Origin: Glandiceps talaboti
Taxonomy: Eukaryota > Hemichordata > Enteropneusta > Spengelidae
Assembly: GCF_964340395.1 (NCBI RefSeq)
Contig: NC_135553.1
Span: 8,240,001-8,304,000, forward strand
Direction: 5' to 3'
Length of the DNA stretch: 64,000 bases
The notes under the pieces are model-generated. The model did not search any database and had not been told where the DNA came from. It saw nothing but the letters and a program-made list of their open reading frames with translations. This document shows positions 15,701-33,672 of this stretch, piece after piece (positions within the stretch are counted from its first letter, which is position 1; each line of letters opens with the position of its first letter). Both the position numbers and the translations under genes were made by a program.

Positions 15701-17210
15701 AGTTACTACTTTTGTCTGTGCAATATACACGGTTTGAGAACACGATGTTTGACAATCCAGCTGCGTTTATTGTCACATTTTAAAATCAAAATCAAAATGA
15801 AAATACCACTCACAATGTTTTGAAATATTGACAATGATAACAAAAAATGAATGCATTTTTTAATGGTGTCGACGTCAGGATTCATAGGAAGCGAAATGTC
15901 TTCCGAAGCAATTTACAATCATTTTTCCCTACTTGACAATTTTTCCCCTCATTTCACCTAGTTTACGTTGTTAACTGAAGCAGGGAGACAAGCTACAATC
16001 TCACAACTGTCCCTTTTTGACCATCATTATGATAATAATGTCGGGATGAATCTCTAAATTACTAGAACGAATAGGTCCGAATTACTCTCCTTGTAGATCC
16101 TGTCATTTGTCAAGAAAGAGAGCCGACTGCCTAGCAACATCACGTTTGACATTGAAGTGAATAATCGAACATCCCTATACTCTTCTCTGTTGCTTTTACA
16201 CACGCAATGATTGATGTTCTTTCATCTTTTGACTTTAGTCTTTCAAACATAACTGTTGAATGAAAGGTTGACGGCTGTTCAGCAAACTGGGAGTATGATA
16301 TCGGGACCGCAATTGACGTATCGACGTATTCAAGAGAACAGTCCGAACAATGACTGATCCAAGGCAATAATTCTAAAACCGCGATGCATTCGTAGACAAT
16401 TCAAGAGGTCATTTTGAACAATATACGAAAACGTAGAAAACCTTCATGGCCCCTATGTGCAGAGTGAATGAAAATCGACTATTCGACGTTAGCTGCATGC
16501 CCCGGCCATCATATGGACAAAAGTGAATTTACGTCTGATTCAGGAGATTCGTATTGTAGTATACATGTGCAGCGGTTTTTACTCTCTTAAAATGTCACTC
16601 GAACACGTACATGCACCAGGGAGCATTCAACAATCTAACTGCCACTGTCGTCTGAGACACGTTCAATTCTCAATTCCGAGTAAATAGGATAAAATATCAC
16701 AAATAATTTACTATAATCCTATAATTTGAGACAATTACCACGGTAGAACGTGTGATAGGAAACAATTTACTTGAGTACATATTACGCCATGGTCTTTGTT
16801 CTGTTGTGAAAATGACTACTGTTTGGAGGAAGAACTAAATGGACCGAGAGAGATCCCGACCAACGACGCACTTGTACATAAACGTCTCGTTAATAGCTTA
16901 CAATACTACTCTCGTATAGTATTGTTCTATCTCGGATTTTACTGGTCTTCACATACGTACACGTCAATAGCCCAATTAAGTTTTCACTATACAAAACCAC
17001 ATTGGAATGAATAGGTGTTGAGCACGTATAGTATCTCCAGAAAATTCTATCCGTGTCTATGATATTCAAAATGTTGCTGTAAACTAGTCCAATTTAGAAT
17101 CATGTGCTAGCAAAATAATCATAATGTTAAGGTTCTGCAAAAAAGCATTGTCGATGTATGTGAGTATGGGTAATTCCATAAATAGAAATGGTCTGTTACT
17201 TTATACACGC

Positions 17211-17578
<368 letters not shown>

Positions 17579-18812
17579 TTGTTTTAAGTGGTAGCCATTG
17601 CTTTGAATGTGCAGGATCAAAAGTACCTGGTTTGCAGTGTATTGAATGTGTATATGAACTCTTAGTGATAGGTGACGGTAGAAGATTTGTGAATAGTAGA
17701 CTGTGTCATACTGTCATGACCTTTGAGAGTTTAAAACCATACAAACTTTGTTATGCAACCACGCTCTGTATACATATCACATCAAAGGATGCGACTTCCA
17801 GACTTCATCTACAAAAGCGTTACATCGAACGCATCACTCTGCTCACAATCCTTCGAAGTGATTTCTCCATTTGTGCTGAGGGTGATGACATCGTTCAGTC
17901 GTTAAGTTTACTACTGTCAGCAAGTTGTGAATAGAATTATTGAGTTTACAGAAACAAACAACTATATATTTATCAGAAACGTTATACAATAAATCATGAT
18001 GATAACTTACATTTTATGTAATTATCTCTTACTAAATAATGAATTTAAATATCCAACTTGACTAAAAAAACTACTTCTGTGGTTCTCATTCCTCTCATCC
18101 TCCCATGTCATCGATCGTTCGTCATCATGGCGCGATGAAATCTGATCTAACGCTGTCTTTACAAGGTGACCGCTGTGATGAGCATATGGCGTCTAAGTCA
18201 TGCCGCACGACATTTTCAGACACGTTTCTTCCACGCTAATTACTGCACTCAAGTATTGGAACGCCCGAAGACAATCAAACAGTAGACAGGGTATTCGCTT
18301 TACATATATATTTAAAGAACTGGAGACCTTTGGGCCAGGTTCTGCTTCACCCAATGTCACCTGTGTCTATCCACAATGTTACCTTGTGGACATTTACACA
18401 GTGTGCTGGATTTCAGCGCTGTCTATATTTGGTCACGGTTTTAGTAGCTCCAGGAATTGTATACACTCAAGGTAGTGAAAACGATCAATTATATCAATGT
18501 ATAAGACATGTGTTATACTGTTAACATCCTACCTGATACAAGTGATTAAGCAAACCAGTCGTAAGTCTCTTGTTTGCTTAATATAAATCCAGACACAAAC
18601 TTCGCTGTTTAGTAATACGTGGACTTGTAAATATACCTATAGTACTGTATTGAAATAACCCTCGAAGTATTTGCCTTTCGATTTATGTACATATACTCAT
18701 CATTTGGTGAGTTTATTTGCAAATCTAGAATGGACAAAAAGATATAAGCTCAACGTACACATCAATCAATGTGGTCCACTTCCGTTATCATCCACCCACC
18801 CACCCCCACACA
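17579..18812. other. Anonymous AT-rich DNA with one 11-bp inverted repeat
   Basis: An open frame continues for about 118 codons after the CT tract (to 17934), with several Cys but no recognised domain; such a length is compatible with chance at this base composition. ATTAAGCAAAC at 18545-18555 is reverse-complemented at 18572-18582. Confidence 0.5.
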
Positions 18813-18866
18813 CGCACATACATACATACATACATACATGCATGCATGCATGCATGCATGCACGCA

Positions 18867-18898
<32 letters not shown>

Positions 18899-19265
18899 CA
18901 CACACACACATACATACATACATACATACATACATACATACATACATACATACACACATACATACACACATACATACATACATACATACATACATACATA
19001 CATACATACATACATACATACATACATAAATACATACATACATACATACATACACACATACATACATACATACATACATACATACATACATACATACATA
19101 CATACATACATACATACATACATACATACATACATACATACATACATACATACATACATACATACATACATACATACATAATCATCATCATCACCACCAC
19201 CACTATCGACATCATCATAATCATAATCATCATCATCACCACCACCACTACCAATACCACCACTA
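18813..19265. repeat. (CATA)n/(GCAT)n/(GCAC)n compound microsatellite with (ATC)n/(ACC)n tail
   Basis: CACA and GCAC units, then about 270 bp of CATA units with a few CACA variants, then ATC and ACC triplets to about 19265. The YIHT and MYVC repeat peptides on either strand are its translations. Confidence 0.97.
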
Positions 19266-21483
19266 AACTGAATATTGGTCAAAATTGACTTGTTTATTGT
19301 CACAAGCCAGACCTTGATATATACAGTATATACTGAGAGACTAAAACGTAGATAATGCTGCGAAAAGTGTGTACTATAGAATATGCTTTGTTGAAAAAGT
19401 CATTTGAGAAATTAAACCCCGATATGGCGCCAGTACCAAACTATTAGGATAGTTCACATTTCAAAGGTAAGACCGAAGCCATTTATATTTGGATACATAT
19501 CGACGAAAAATAAATACTCTTAAAAGTATCCTTATATTTATTGTTGTATATATCAATGGCTTCCTAGGGTCTTTATTTTTTTTTTACATTTCTACAATAA
19601 TAAAGGGATCTTTTTTTTTAAATTAGTCTTGACTCAAGCTTACGGGCAACAGCTCTAAATCTGGAGTGCGATAATATTAACTTCCCTTCATCGTCAACTG
19701 TTGAAGAACAACACAATGCAGACATCACGCTTAAAGAAAATAGGTTACAATGAAACCGAGAAAACTTCCTGTACGTAGCTGATATAAAATATTTTTCAAA
19801 AACTGATAGCTTTTCTTTCAGACAGTTTTTTTTCCCAAAAAATGTCTAACAACAAAACGATCCACTACCATTAAAGTCTTATTTAGTGGTAAGGTTTTGG
19901 AAAACCAGTCCATTTGCGCATGTCAATAATATTGCATATCATTTTTATGCCTACATATCATTTTGAAATATTATCAAGGAACAAATGCGTGTTGCATTCC
20001 GTCTGTATATTGACAAGTTGACGAGCAGTCGGCAGATTTGTCAAGTGACAAACGCTCTTCGCGCCATTTGGCAGGCGTGAAATAATTCCCTAGACACATT
20101 GATGGAATTTACCCAACAATGCAGACAGGGGCATACCAACCGGACAGGTCCACCTCAAAACGCTTTTACAAGAAAATTCAGTGATTTCCGTCTGTGCACT
20201 CAATCGTTTCATATAGATATACCTTTATGTGTTATTTTTCTTTGCGTGTTCATGTTTCAATTCAATTGACGCACGGTACACGTGAAAGGAGCTGTACCCA
20301 CTTTTGACAGATGTTATCTAAATTCGCTTTGAGATTTGGTTGACATTTAATAAACTGATAAGAAAATGATTTACAGTAATGTAAAAAGTTGATTATTGCC
20401 CTCATACAAACGGTGATTCATCAATAGGCAATAAAAAATAAGTTTACTCCCATAAGGCACTTCGTGTACAGAGCGATTGTATATTTTCCCCCGAAACAAC
20501 GAGAGAGGTGTTTTTGTATAAAGCAATATTCATAACATGCCATTATATAATCGGATATATATATATATATATATATTACGAAATCAATACTTATTTTAAT
20601 CTCACTGTGGAGTTTAATTATTCATTAATGCTCTTAATTTAGACTATTTGGCCGATGATAACACGAGAGCCGTTTTATCTGCACGTAATTATACGTTTAC
20701 CTGGACTAACAACAGTGGGCAAGGATTATCCATATTATCTTTTAATTCCATATGTTCATTGGCCTAGTACATGGTTCAGTAGATTGTGTATCTTAGAACG
20801 AAGTCGTACAAACCAGTGCTGCTTACCTTGTCCATGTCACAACTCGCTGCATTTTAAACAAAATCTGTTTTGATTTATGTTGACTCGCAATATTATCATC
20901 ATCAGTGCCCATGATTTCGATGGAGATATTTAATACTATTTGTCCATACCCTCTGTCTAAAAACATAATCATGCCGTCACGCTGTCCCGTCTCTGTTGAA
21001 GTTTGTAATCAAGACATATCTTGTATGTGTCTGGAGGGGGCAGTATTTCACCTCTAGCTTTCATCACGATAACGATGTTATGACCGAGGTGTTCGAGTAA
21101 CAATGTACATCTAGTTATTCTTTTATGTTCAAAACCCTACAACCATAGTCTGAGTAATTTCATAGTAGGTGTACCCAGCTCAGTGTTTTGACGAATTAAC
21201 AGGGTGATCATGTACCAAGGTGACATGTCCAATCAAGTGCCTGGTGGCATTTGTGCAGACGAGGAAGGGCCTTCCTAACGACAGACTGTTTATTATTTAT
21301 GATGTATTAACGTTTCAGCATGTACGGGCTTCATCAGTGCATACGGCATACGTGTCTGCTTGAATTATACATTACATAATGGTCTGCTACATGTATGTCC
21401 TCTTATCAAGTGATGAATATAGGATTTAGCAATTCTATACTGTAGATATGGTCGTTATAAATATTGTAACAATGGTACATCTG

Positions 21484-21518
<35 letters not shown>

Positions 21519-23095
21519 TCTCGGTTACTATCTATTCACACTGGGTTAATTCTACAGTTTCTAGGTAGTTATCATTGAATGTATACAGACTATTACTGTC
21601 ATTGATTGTCCTTTATATTCAAATATACCTGTTTTTATCATGTCTAGTTTAAGTGGAAGACAAAAACAAATAATGCGTGATAATTCAAATCGCCTGTTTT
21701 TACGGGGAAGGACACATTCCAATGAAGTAGGATACTTTATGCATTACGGATATACAAGCATGTGTACTTTTTTAAATGGCGTCAAAACACGTTCTTACAT
21801 TTTTCCCCATATCACTTGATAAACGCATTCCTTTTATTTTACACCATTTCCACTCTTTAATTTTACCATTCATTCATTCATTCATTCGTCCATCCATCCA
21901 TCCATTAATTAATTAATGAATTCATTCATTCACTCATTAGTTTATATTGAGATAACTAAAAAGGAGTAACACACTTGTAATCAGGTCATTGGGTTCAAAA
22001 CCCCACTGGTTAACAAATTATGGACGTAACGTTAGTAAGCAGTTGTTTGAGAGATGGCACAGGCTTGATTTGGTTCTTTCATCCTGCGACCTTCTTGATT
22101 ACCGGCCTACTGTATCTGACAATTGCGCTGGGTTTGGTTGAAATCAGACAACACATGCATGTCACAGGTGTACATATACACTTCGCACATTTCTTCCAAA
22201 ACATTGCTGTCATTACTTTCCCAGACTAGCAAGATTCATTAGGTCATAAACATAACACATTCCCATCTTATTGGACAGTAATGTTAAAGAATTGTCCCAT
22301 TCTCCCTATCGCTCTACAGATATCATGATGATATTTAATGAAAGATGCCCTCTGTTTGAAGAAGCCCCTTCAATGACCATATACTAATAAATCATTTCAT
22401 TCATTCAATATTACATTTCAGTCCTCTTCCGCAGCTGCCAAATGAACAAGTTTGCTCACTAATGAAAATCTGGGGACAAAATAAGTTTAGTAGGCCAACA
22501 GCTTCGTCACCTGCATCCGGATTCTACAAAATCGTACTTTGAATATATCCTTCAACACCCAGGACACTGCAGGATTCTGTTGCTCAAAGGTGATCTTATA
22601 CCTGATTAACCGACAGTGAACGTAATGATTTCAGAGTGAAACGCGATATTTGAAGACTTCGCAAGATTGAAAAAATGTCACCCTGTAATCTGTTGTTCAG
22701 CGCTATTTATCAGGACAACGGAGTCCCGGTTTAAATGCGCTGAAGGACTGATCACAACATATATGCTGATCAATCGCGAATCCCTCGCCATGCTACCGGC
22801 AAACAAATAGTGTCATTTATCCTTACGAAGGCTTTTGGGATTAATCTATATATGCAAAAATACGTGTATATTTTATAGATGGAATTGCTGATTTGATGTT
22901 ATCACCACCTAACGTCCTTAAGGAAATGTAAATTGATAATCTACAGTTGATGTATTACCAATATATTTTGCTGATGATACTTTTTCGGCCCACAAGGCAC
23001 ATCTTTATAAAAATGAGCAATTTTGCACCTGATTGTATCCAGTTTGTCTGGTTAGAATTCTAAAAACTTATACCGTGAGCAAGATATATATGTGT
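19266..23095. other. Anonymous AT-rich DNA with small microsatellites
   Basis: No gene was recognised. Short (AT)n at 20556-20577, (CA)n at 21486-21518, and ATTC/CCAT/ATTA runs at about 21868-21920. A hammerhead-like relic lies at 21311-21340 on the minus strand. Confidence 0.5.
21311..21340 (-). ncRNA. Hammerhead-like core relic
   Basis: The minus strand reads CACTGATGA, stem AGC...GCT around an 8-nt loop, then GAAAC. Both invariant boxes (CUGAUGA and GAAA) and a 3-bp helix II are present in order. I cannot find complementary strands for helix I, and helix III is not evident, so this is at most a relic. Confidence 0.3.
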
Positions 23096-23097
23096 AT

Positions 23098-23350
23098 GTG
23101 TGTGGGTGCGTGTGTGTATGTATGTATGTATGTATGTATGTATCTATGTATGTATGTATGTATGTATGTATGTAGAAAGAAATGCATATGGAACTTATAA
23201 ATCAGTCCGTATAAATAGATGTAAAATCCGACGTTTCGAATAAATATTCTTTTTCAAAGGAAAAATCGGCGAGATACAGAAATGTTAGGTTAAAGCCTGA
23301 ACATATCTGAATGTAATGTAACAAAACAATGTATGTATGTATGTATGTAT
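23098..23350. repeat. (TATG)n microsatellites
   Basis: TATG units at about 23116-23173 and again at 23330-23350. Between them, the minus strand has GAATA-TTT-ATTC followed by GAAACGTCGG, a hairpin-plus-GAAA arrangement reminiscent of PLE hammerhead relics but without the CUGANGA box. Confidence 0.85.
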
Positions 23351-26035
23351 AAATGCATAAGGATCGAGTGAGACTGTCCGACTAACAACTAGAACACGCG
23401 ATAGAGGGATACACATGTCATGCACGTTACCTTAACTTGTGCAACTGTTTGGTTGCCTCTATAATAACCTAAAACGAGTGATTACAGGGCTAAAAATAAG
23501 AAGTAAAAACTTAATAAGTCATACGATAAAAATGCGGATAAATTTCACTCAAAATGTAAACCTGTGTAGGCCCTTAGAGAGAACTCTTAAAACAGTGTTG
23601 TACACCACTCGTATGAGTCATCTAAGTGTTAAGAGTGACACAAAGTACTGCTGGTCCATCTCTATCTATATTTGTACATGATATTGACATTATGTGATAC
23701 TGTTATGAGGAAATGTAAATCCAACAATTGGAAAACTAATTTGAATATAGGAAGCTTAAAGTCAGAATACATACTTTTATCATTGCCAAAGTTCGAGGTT
23801 TACAACTACACTATGTAATCTTGTATGTGTTGAAGTCAGTATATTGCCTAAGGTTTACGAATATACTGAAGACCAAATAGTTAGCTAAAATCAGCCTTGA
23901 GCAAATGTACATTAAGGAAATTGTCACAGAAAGCATTACAAATAGTCAGAACACTGTAAATAAACTAGTCAAAAGAACTTCGCTAAACACATAAAATTCC
24001 GCTACCGGAAAATGTGTCCGTCAAGTGTGAACATGACCTTCAAAACCGTTTTGGCGGTGTAGTATGCATCATCGAGTGGAAGATGTCGCCTCCTTGTACT
24101 GTACTAATGAAGCTCACACCTTGTATGTGAAGCCCTTGGTACAGCGAGGAATTTTATTAACTACAGCATATCAAGACTACAAAAAGCTGTCACCGTTCAG
24201 GGAGCGACTTGCATTATTGAAAACTGTTTTGATGAATGTCGTTCCCTGCGTTGATTGGATTAGCTGTCCCAAGGCCCTTCTGTTGAAGATCAAAAAGTTA
24301 TATCACCCGATGGATCTCTACATTACGTGTTATTCAGTAAATGAGAGTATTCTCGTGGATGTTCGTCAGGCAGCTTCCGGAGCGGCAAGTTACAATTGCC
24401 AAAGACTGGATCCCCTCACAGGAAGAACTGTTCAAACGGAACACCTTATTTAGAGCCATTCGATTTCTGCCTCAAGTTGCATGTTCTTTGATTTTTGAAA
24501 ACCACGGTTATTTGCCATTCATGTATAAAATAGATGTCGAGATAGATTTTATATATAGAGGTCATCACCTTTACTCGGATGCCAGCTTGTGAATGTGTTG
24601 TACACGTGTACCTTTAATCCACAATTGACTGACAGGTCTTTTTCCTAAAAGAATGGCATATTTTACTGTCATCTAATCTGAAAATAAACGCTATAGAAAT
24701 TTAACAAAATGTAGCATCTGAAGGTTTAAACTCAAACTTGTCATACTCGCCGCTCTGAATTCGTGGCTTAATACATGCATTACAGTGAGTATAGCCAATA
24801 CAGTATAAGATACGTACAACTCATCTAAGCTGTCGAATGTAATGTTCAATTGCTTTAACATAAGCGCTACACTCATCAAAACACAGATTTTGAGGAACAC
24901 TGGAACACACCTTACACACAGTCAATGTCTACTTTAGTTTACCTTCTTCGTAGAAATCTAAGAATTATAAAATGAGATATTTTTTCACACATCGAGTTAA
25001 GCGTTAGAATTTGAATAGCGTTTGAATTTTAGACTGTTCATGTTTTACTCATGTATGAAAAAAGAGAACATTAATGTTACACAAAATAGTGTTACACCAT
25101 AATCATTGTAAAGAACAGAAAATAACATCTGATAAGGAAACTAAGAAGATAGAATATGTCGCCAAGGAGATGGTAATTAAAGTTGCTTGGTTCTGACAAA
25201 CAATGGGTCTTAGCTTCCTGTGGACGCTTGCGTACATACGTTGGTTCTGCGTCAATGATGAATATAACCAGACAACAATCAGTGTAAAGTGAGCCCACAC
25301 TTTCCGGCAAGTGGACGTTCACTCTCCCTAGACGATGGTTTGCAATATGAGAGGCGTTGTTGTCTTCGCTCTTAGATACCAAACAACTCATTGATGTTGA
25401 CTTTTGGAGAGTTGGCGCTCGATGGAGAACAACTCTCAGGGGATTTCAGGAGATACTTTTTACTGCGTTCATATAAATCAGATTAGAGCCAACAAGGTGA
25501 CGGCAGGTCGATGCAAAGCAAAAGTCGATCTTGAATTATCAGTGAAAGTGACTTTTTCACTTTGCTACTGGGTCAAAGCAATTAAGCGACATATCATAGG
25601 TGTACACGAGATGGAAATCACTGCAGCTTATATATGCGATTACAGACAGCCAATTTAAAGAGCTGTTCTCCAACATGACCTAACTTGTAAATACATCATA
25701 AGCGAAAAAAAGTCTCGACCGGTAATTTTATGTACTAGTCTGTAGCACTATATTCTCGATGTTAGCATGAGGTATGTTATTATTTAATGTCATGGTGAAA
25801 CAACGCTACCCTATTTGTTACCAGTACTTGTTAACAAGGCCTTCCTCTTCCCAATATCCATGGGAACACTAATTCAATACGCCCCTCTATTTTCCTCCTT
25901 CCTCTCTGCATACTTTCATATTGGTCTATCTATATCACCTCTGATCCCTTCCTCCCTATCCGTTGACTTCTGTGTCCCGTTCCTCTCTGGATATCTTTCT
26001 GTCTCCATGTTCTCCCTGCTCCATCTCTCTTGTAT
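23351..26035. other. Anonymous AT-rich DNA
   Basis: Apart from the doubtful coding-like stretch at 24064-24592, nothing was recognised. Confidence 0.45.
24064..24592 (+). pseudogene. Unrecognised coding-like stretch, two overlapping frames
   Basis: A 129-codon frame (24064-24453) overlaps an 83-codon frame (24341-24592). The higher local GC and the protein-like composition of both parts (for example KDWIPSQEELFKRN and FMYKIDVEIDF in the second) could mean one old reading frame with a frameshift near 24340-24450. I recognise no family. The lengths are also compatible with chance, so this is only flagged. Confidence 0.2.
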
Positions 26036-28289
<2,254 letters not shown>

Positions 28290-28392
28290 GTAATGGGTTT
28301 GTTTGTTTGTTTGTTTGTTTGTTTGTTTGTTTGTTTGTTTATTTGTGTGTGTGTATGTATGTATGTATGTATGTATGTATGTATGTATGTGT
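28290..28392. repeat. (GTTT)n, (GT)n, (TATG)n compound microsatellite
   Basis: GTTT units at about 28298-28340, a short GT run, then TATG units to about 28390. Confidence 0.95.
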
Positions 28393-30669
<2,277 letters not shown>

Positions 30670-30740
30670 ATAATTCATTAAAATTAAGATTCACAAGTAC
30701 TCATTTGTCAAAAAAAGGTCTCGAGGGAGACTAAAGGGAA

Positions 30741-30953
30741 AATGGTACACAATACAGCATTATCAAGGCTATGATGTCCAAGGTGGCATCTTACACTAGT
30801 GAGATAAAACAACACAATCTATGTTCGACTGAAAAACTTTGTTTTATCAAGGCTGATAGAAACAAGCTTCTCAAAAAGAGATCGGAGCTCATGTCGAAAT
30901 GTAGACATGAAAACAAATATTATTTGGCAAGTTATATCAGAAAAAACACATAA
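30741..30953 (+). pseudogene. Penelope-like element GIY-YIG endonuclease, C-terminal fragment (copy B)
   Basis: The frame reads NGTQYSIIKAMMSKVASYTS, then NLCSTEKLCFIKADRNKLLK, then [19 protein letters not shown], and stops near 30953. The order NLC-x-TEK, IKAD, KR-x-EL and C-R-H-E-N-K is the same as in copy A at 1027-1176 and copy C at 42448-42660. It is the C-terminal Cys/His segment of the PLE GIY-YIG domain plus the preceding alpha/beta stretch. One Cys of the CxxC seen in the other copies is replaced by His (QHNLC). The reverse transcriptase and the YIG motif are missing, and a stop lies about ten codons upstream of the recognisable block. A hammerhead-like motif follows about 90 nt downstream, as in copy C. 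Confidence 0.75.
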
Positions 30954-31035
30954 GAAGTGAATTAATCCAACCGTCTTGTTACGTTTTGAGCCAGCCACAA
31001 TTTTAAGTGAAAAAACAGACCTCATCAAACTGATC

Positions 31036-31075
31036 TAGCCATCTGATGACGACAGAAGTGAGAAACTCATAGTTA
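31036..31075 (+). ncRNA. Degenerate hammerhead-like motif downstream of PLE copy B
   Basis: CTGATGA at 31043-31049 and GAAA at 31062-31065 are separated by 12 nt (CGACAGAAGTGA) that can form only two convincing helix II pairs. Its position, about 90 nt after the GIY-YIG stop on the sense strand, matches the intact motif of copy C. The helices have decayed, so I expect no activity. Confidence 0.4.
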
Positions 31076-31158
31076 CTGCTTAAAACCTCCTAATATCTGT
31101 GGTTAAAAATATTATACTCTTCTAATATCGCATTGAGCATTGTTCTTGCCAGAAAGAC

Positions 31159-31169
31159 TTCACACACAC

Positions 31170-31210
<41 letters not shown>

Positions 31211-31257
31211 CACACGCACACACACACTTATATAAATGTATATTATATATGTATGTA

Positions 31258-31327
<70 letters not shown>
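31159..31327. repeat. (CA)n followed by (AT)n microsatellites
   Basis: CA dinucleotides with rare GC and TG interruptions to about 31227, then a TA/GTA transition and a 63-bp (AT)n tract at 31260-31322. Confidence 0.97.
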
Positions 31328-31330
<3 letters not shown>

Positions 31331-33228
31331 TAAATTGACAATCAGAATTGCCATAGGAATTTTTTGATAAAGCGTTACTAATTCTTAATTCATACCTAAC
31401 CTAAATAAGAAACATGACCTAATAAAATGGGACTTTGTCTGTTGGTTAATCTGTATCTCCAATACAGCTGCTCTGTGTTGTGTTTTTTCCTCCGGTCTTT
31501 TAACTACATGCATAGACCCTCCACTTGGAGGGTCTATGCTACATGGTAAATCCAATTGATTTTCTCCGAAAATAGAATTGTCCTTGAATTCAGAATGAGA
31601 ATACAAAGACTGAATGGGATGCATTTGAACAATCGATACAATAACAACACCTCGAACGACGGTAATTACATCGAAGACGTCACATCTGAATACATCACCG
31701 GTCACAACTTAAAGATGTTTTTTCATCTCACTGACGTTTTTCAAATGTGAAGTCATCTTGAAGGTAAAAGCAATTACACTTCTGCAACATTATATTTTAT
31801 GTCCACTCAACATTACCAGTGATTTATTGTGGAAAAAGTCTATTTTACGACTCGTCAAATGTTAATAGGTTAAAGTTTACTCTCAAGGACCGCACATTAT
31901 TGTGATGGCGCACTACTAAGTATAGATGAGAAATATCACCATTATAGTACAAACGTTTGACCGAGGTTTGCTTCAGGTAAACTATAATTATTCAGTTTAA
32001 AATTATTTGATTAATTATCTGATATATGTGTACGACTGTAGTCAGTCGAGGATATGATTTCACGATAGACCTAAATCTTGAAATTTTCCCACAAAAAGGC
32101 TTGTTGTTTCCATTTTTATGCAAAGCAGTTCTTGTTCGAAAAATGTTTGGATAAGAATCATAAGATAACATAAGCCCCAACAATGTCTTTTTATCGATTT
32201 GACATATCAAATATACACACTGTAGTCTCTTTTCCATCAATATTCCAACGTGAATATTAATTTCCCCTAACTAAAAATGATATATGTTACATGTTAATTA
32301 AAACGATGTCTGATTATCATCTGTCAAAATTAATATGAAAAATGTATCCATTCCATTGTGGCATCTCTTTTCAATCATGGGTTGTGTATGAATTGAGCAA
32401 ACATTGCCGGAAGTTACCGAAATAGATTGAAATATAACATTAAAAAAATATAGGGCAAACGTGACACTCTGAGGCAAAATATATTATTGATTCGATAAAT
32501 TGAACTAAGATGCAAAATTTACCCAGTCTGCAGATTTGAGGTTTCGGAACACAAAGAAAACAAGAGTTCCGCACATATTGCAACTTACGCTTTCATAAAA
32601 ACGATGCTATATTCATACCACGGCAGTTGGTATTTGAGGATCGTGTTGTGTACGTTATCGTTTTCGTAGCCCCTTCCTATATTTTAGGGTCAATTTGTAT
32701 CAACTGATACAACCTATGCGGTCTTCGTTATCTTCATCTCAGATACTAGTCTGGTTATACATCGACCGATGACTTGTTGCCAAATTTACGACATCTAGTT
32801 GCAATCAATATCCTTTGCAAAGCAGCTGCATTGGTCGATCAATATCTCTGCTGCGTTTTGAATAGATTCTTTACCATGTCTTGTATTAAATGCCTACCTT
32901 TCACTCGTATGAAGCTTTTAGGATCATTAAAATGTGCTATTTATCTTCCATTGTAATGGAAAAGTATCGGAGTGATTGTTACCTAGTTAATTAGCTTGTC
33001 ATATATTCTGTAGTCATTTTTTTCAATAGACTTTCCCACTTCTTATTAACTTACTTCTCTCTCATTATTTAATTTGTCATCATTTTCGTCGTGTTGATGT
33101 AGTTCTCATTTTCGTAACATGCACATCGATATTGTCAAGATAAACACACTATGTTCTTGGCCTGTGTCGTGTGATGTACTTTTTAGAACTTTCAGCTTGA
33201 CTGAGATAGGATGGAATGAGATAAGTTG
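31328..33228. other. Anonymous AT-rich DNA with one perfect hairpin
   Basis: No gene was recognised apart from the hairpin at 31510-31539. A 106-codon minus-strand frame (31385-31705) spans that hairpin and shows no known domain. Confidence 0.45.
31510..31539. repeat. Perfect hairpin, 13-bp stem and 4-nt loop
   Basis: GCATAGACCCTCC, loop ACTT, then its exact reverse complement. The stem is much more GC-rich than its surroundings. No T-run follows on either strand. Function unknown. Confidence 0.92.
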
Positions 33229-33325
33229 TGATGTCATGTCATGTCATGTCATGTCATGTCATCTGATATGACGTGACGTGACGTGACGTTGAATGACGTC
33301 AAGTGATGTGATGTGATGCTATACG
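33229..33325. repeat. ATGTC, GTGAC and GTGAT pentanucleotide repeats
   Basis: About seven TGTCA units are followed by a run of TGACG units, which contain the near complement, and then by GTGAT units. The array can therefore fold back on itself. Confidence 0.9.
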
Positions 33326-33457
33326 ATGTGATATGCAGTACAGTATTTTTTTAACTGATTGTAATATTAATAAAGCGTCACGTGTTTATACATCTAGATC
33401 TACATTAATATTTTCATATATGTCCATCTTTTCGACATTGTTATCTTTTTTGTCGAG

Positions 33458-33459
33458 TT

Positions 33460-33521
<62 letters not shown>

Positions 33522-33672
33522 GGTGGTGGTGGTGGTGGTGGTGGTGGTGGTGGTGACGACGATGACGATGATGATGATGATAATTATAATGATGATGATG
33601 GTGATGATGAAGACTGGAAGTGGTGGTGGTGGTGGTGGTGGTGGTAGTAGTGGTAGTGGTATTGGTGGTAGT
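33458..33672. repeat. (ATG)n and (GTG)n triplet microsatellites
   Basis: ATG triplets to about 33507, GTG triplets to about 33554, mixed GAT/GAC triplets, then GTG triplets again to about 33672. Poly-D, poly-G, poly-H, poly-M, poly-V and poly-I frames on either strand derive from it. Confidence 0.95.

Noticed and set aside
18671-19303. Long YIHT/MYVC frames on both strands
   Set aside because: Pure translation of the CATA microsatellite in several frames; no coding evidence.
23226-23275. Hammerhead on the minus strand near GAAACGTCGG
   Set aside because: A hairpin and GAAA are present, but the CUGANGA box is missing and helix I is not supported.
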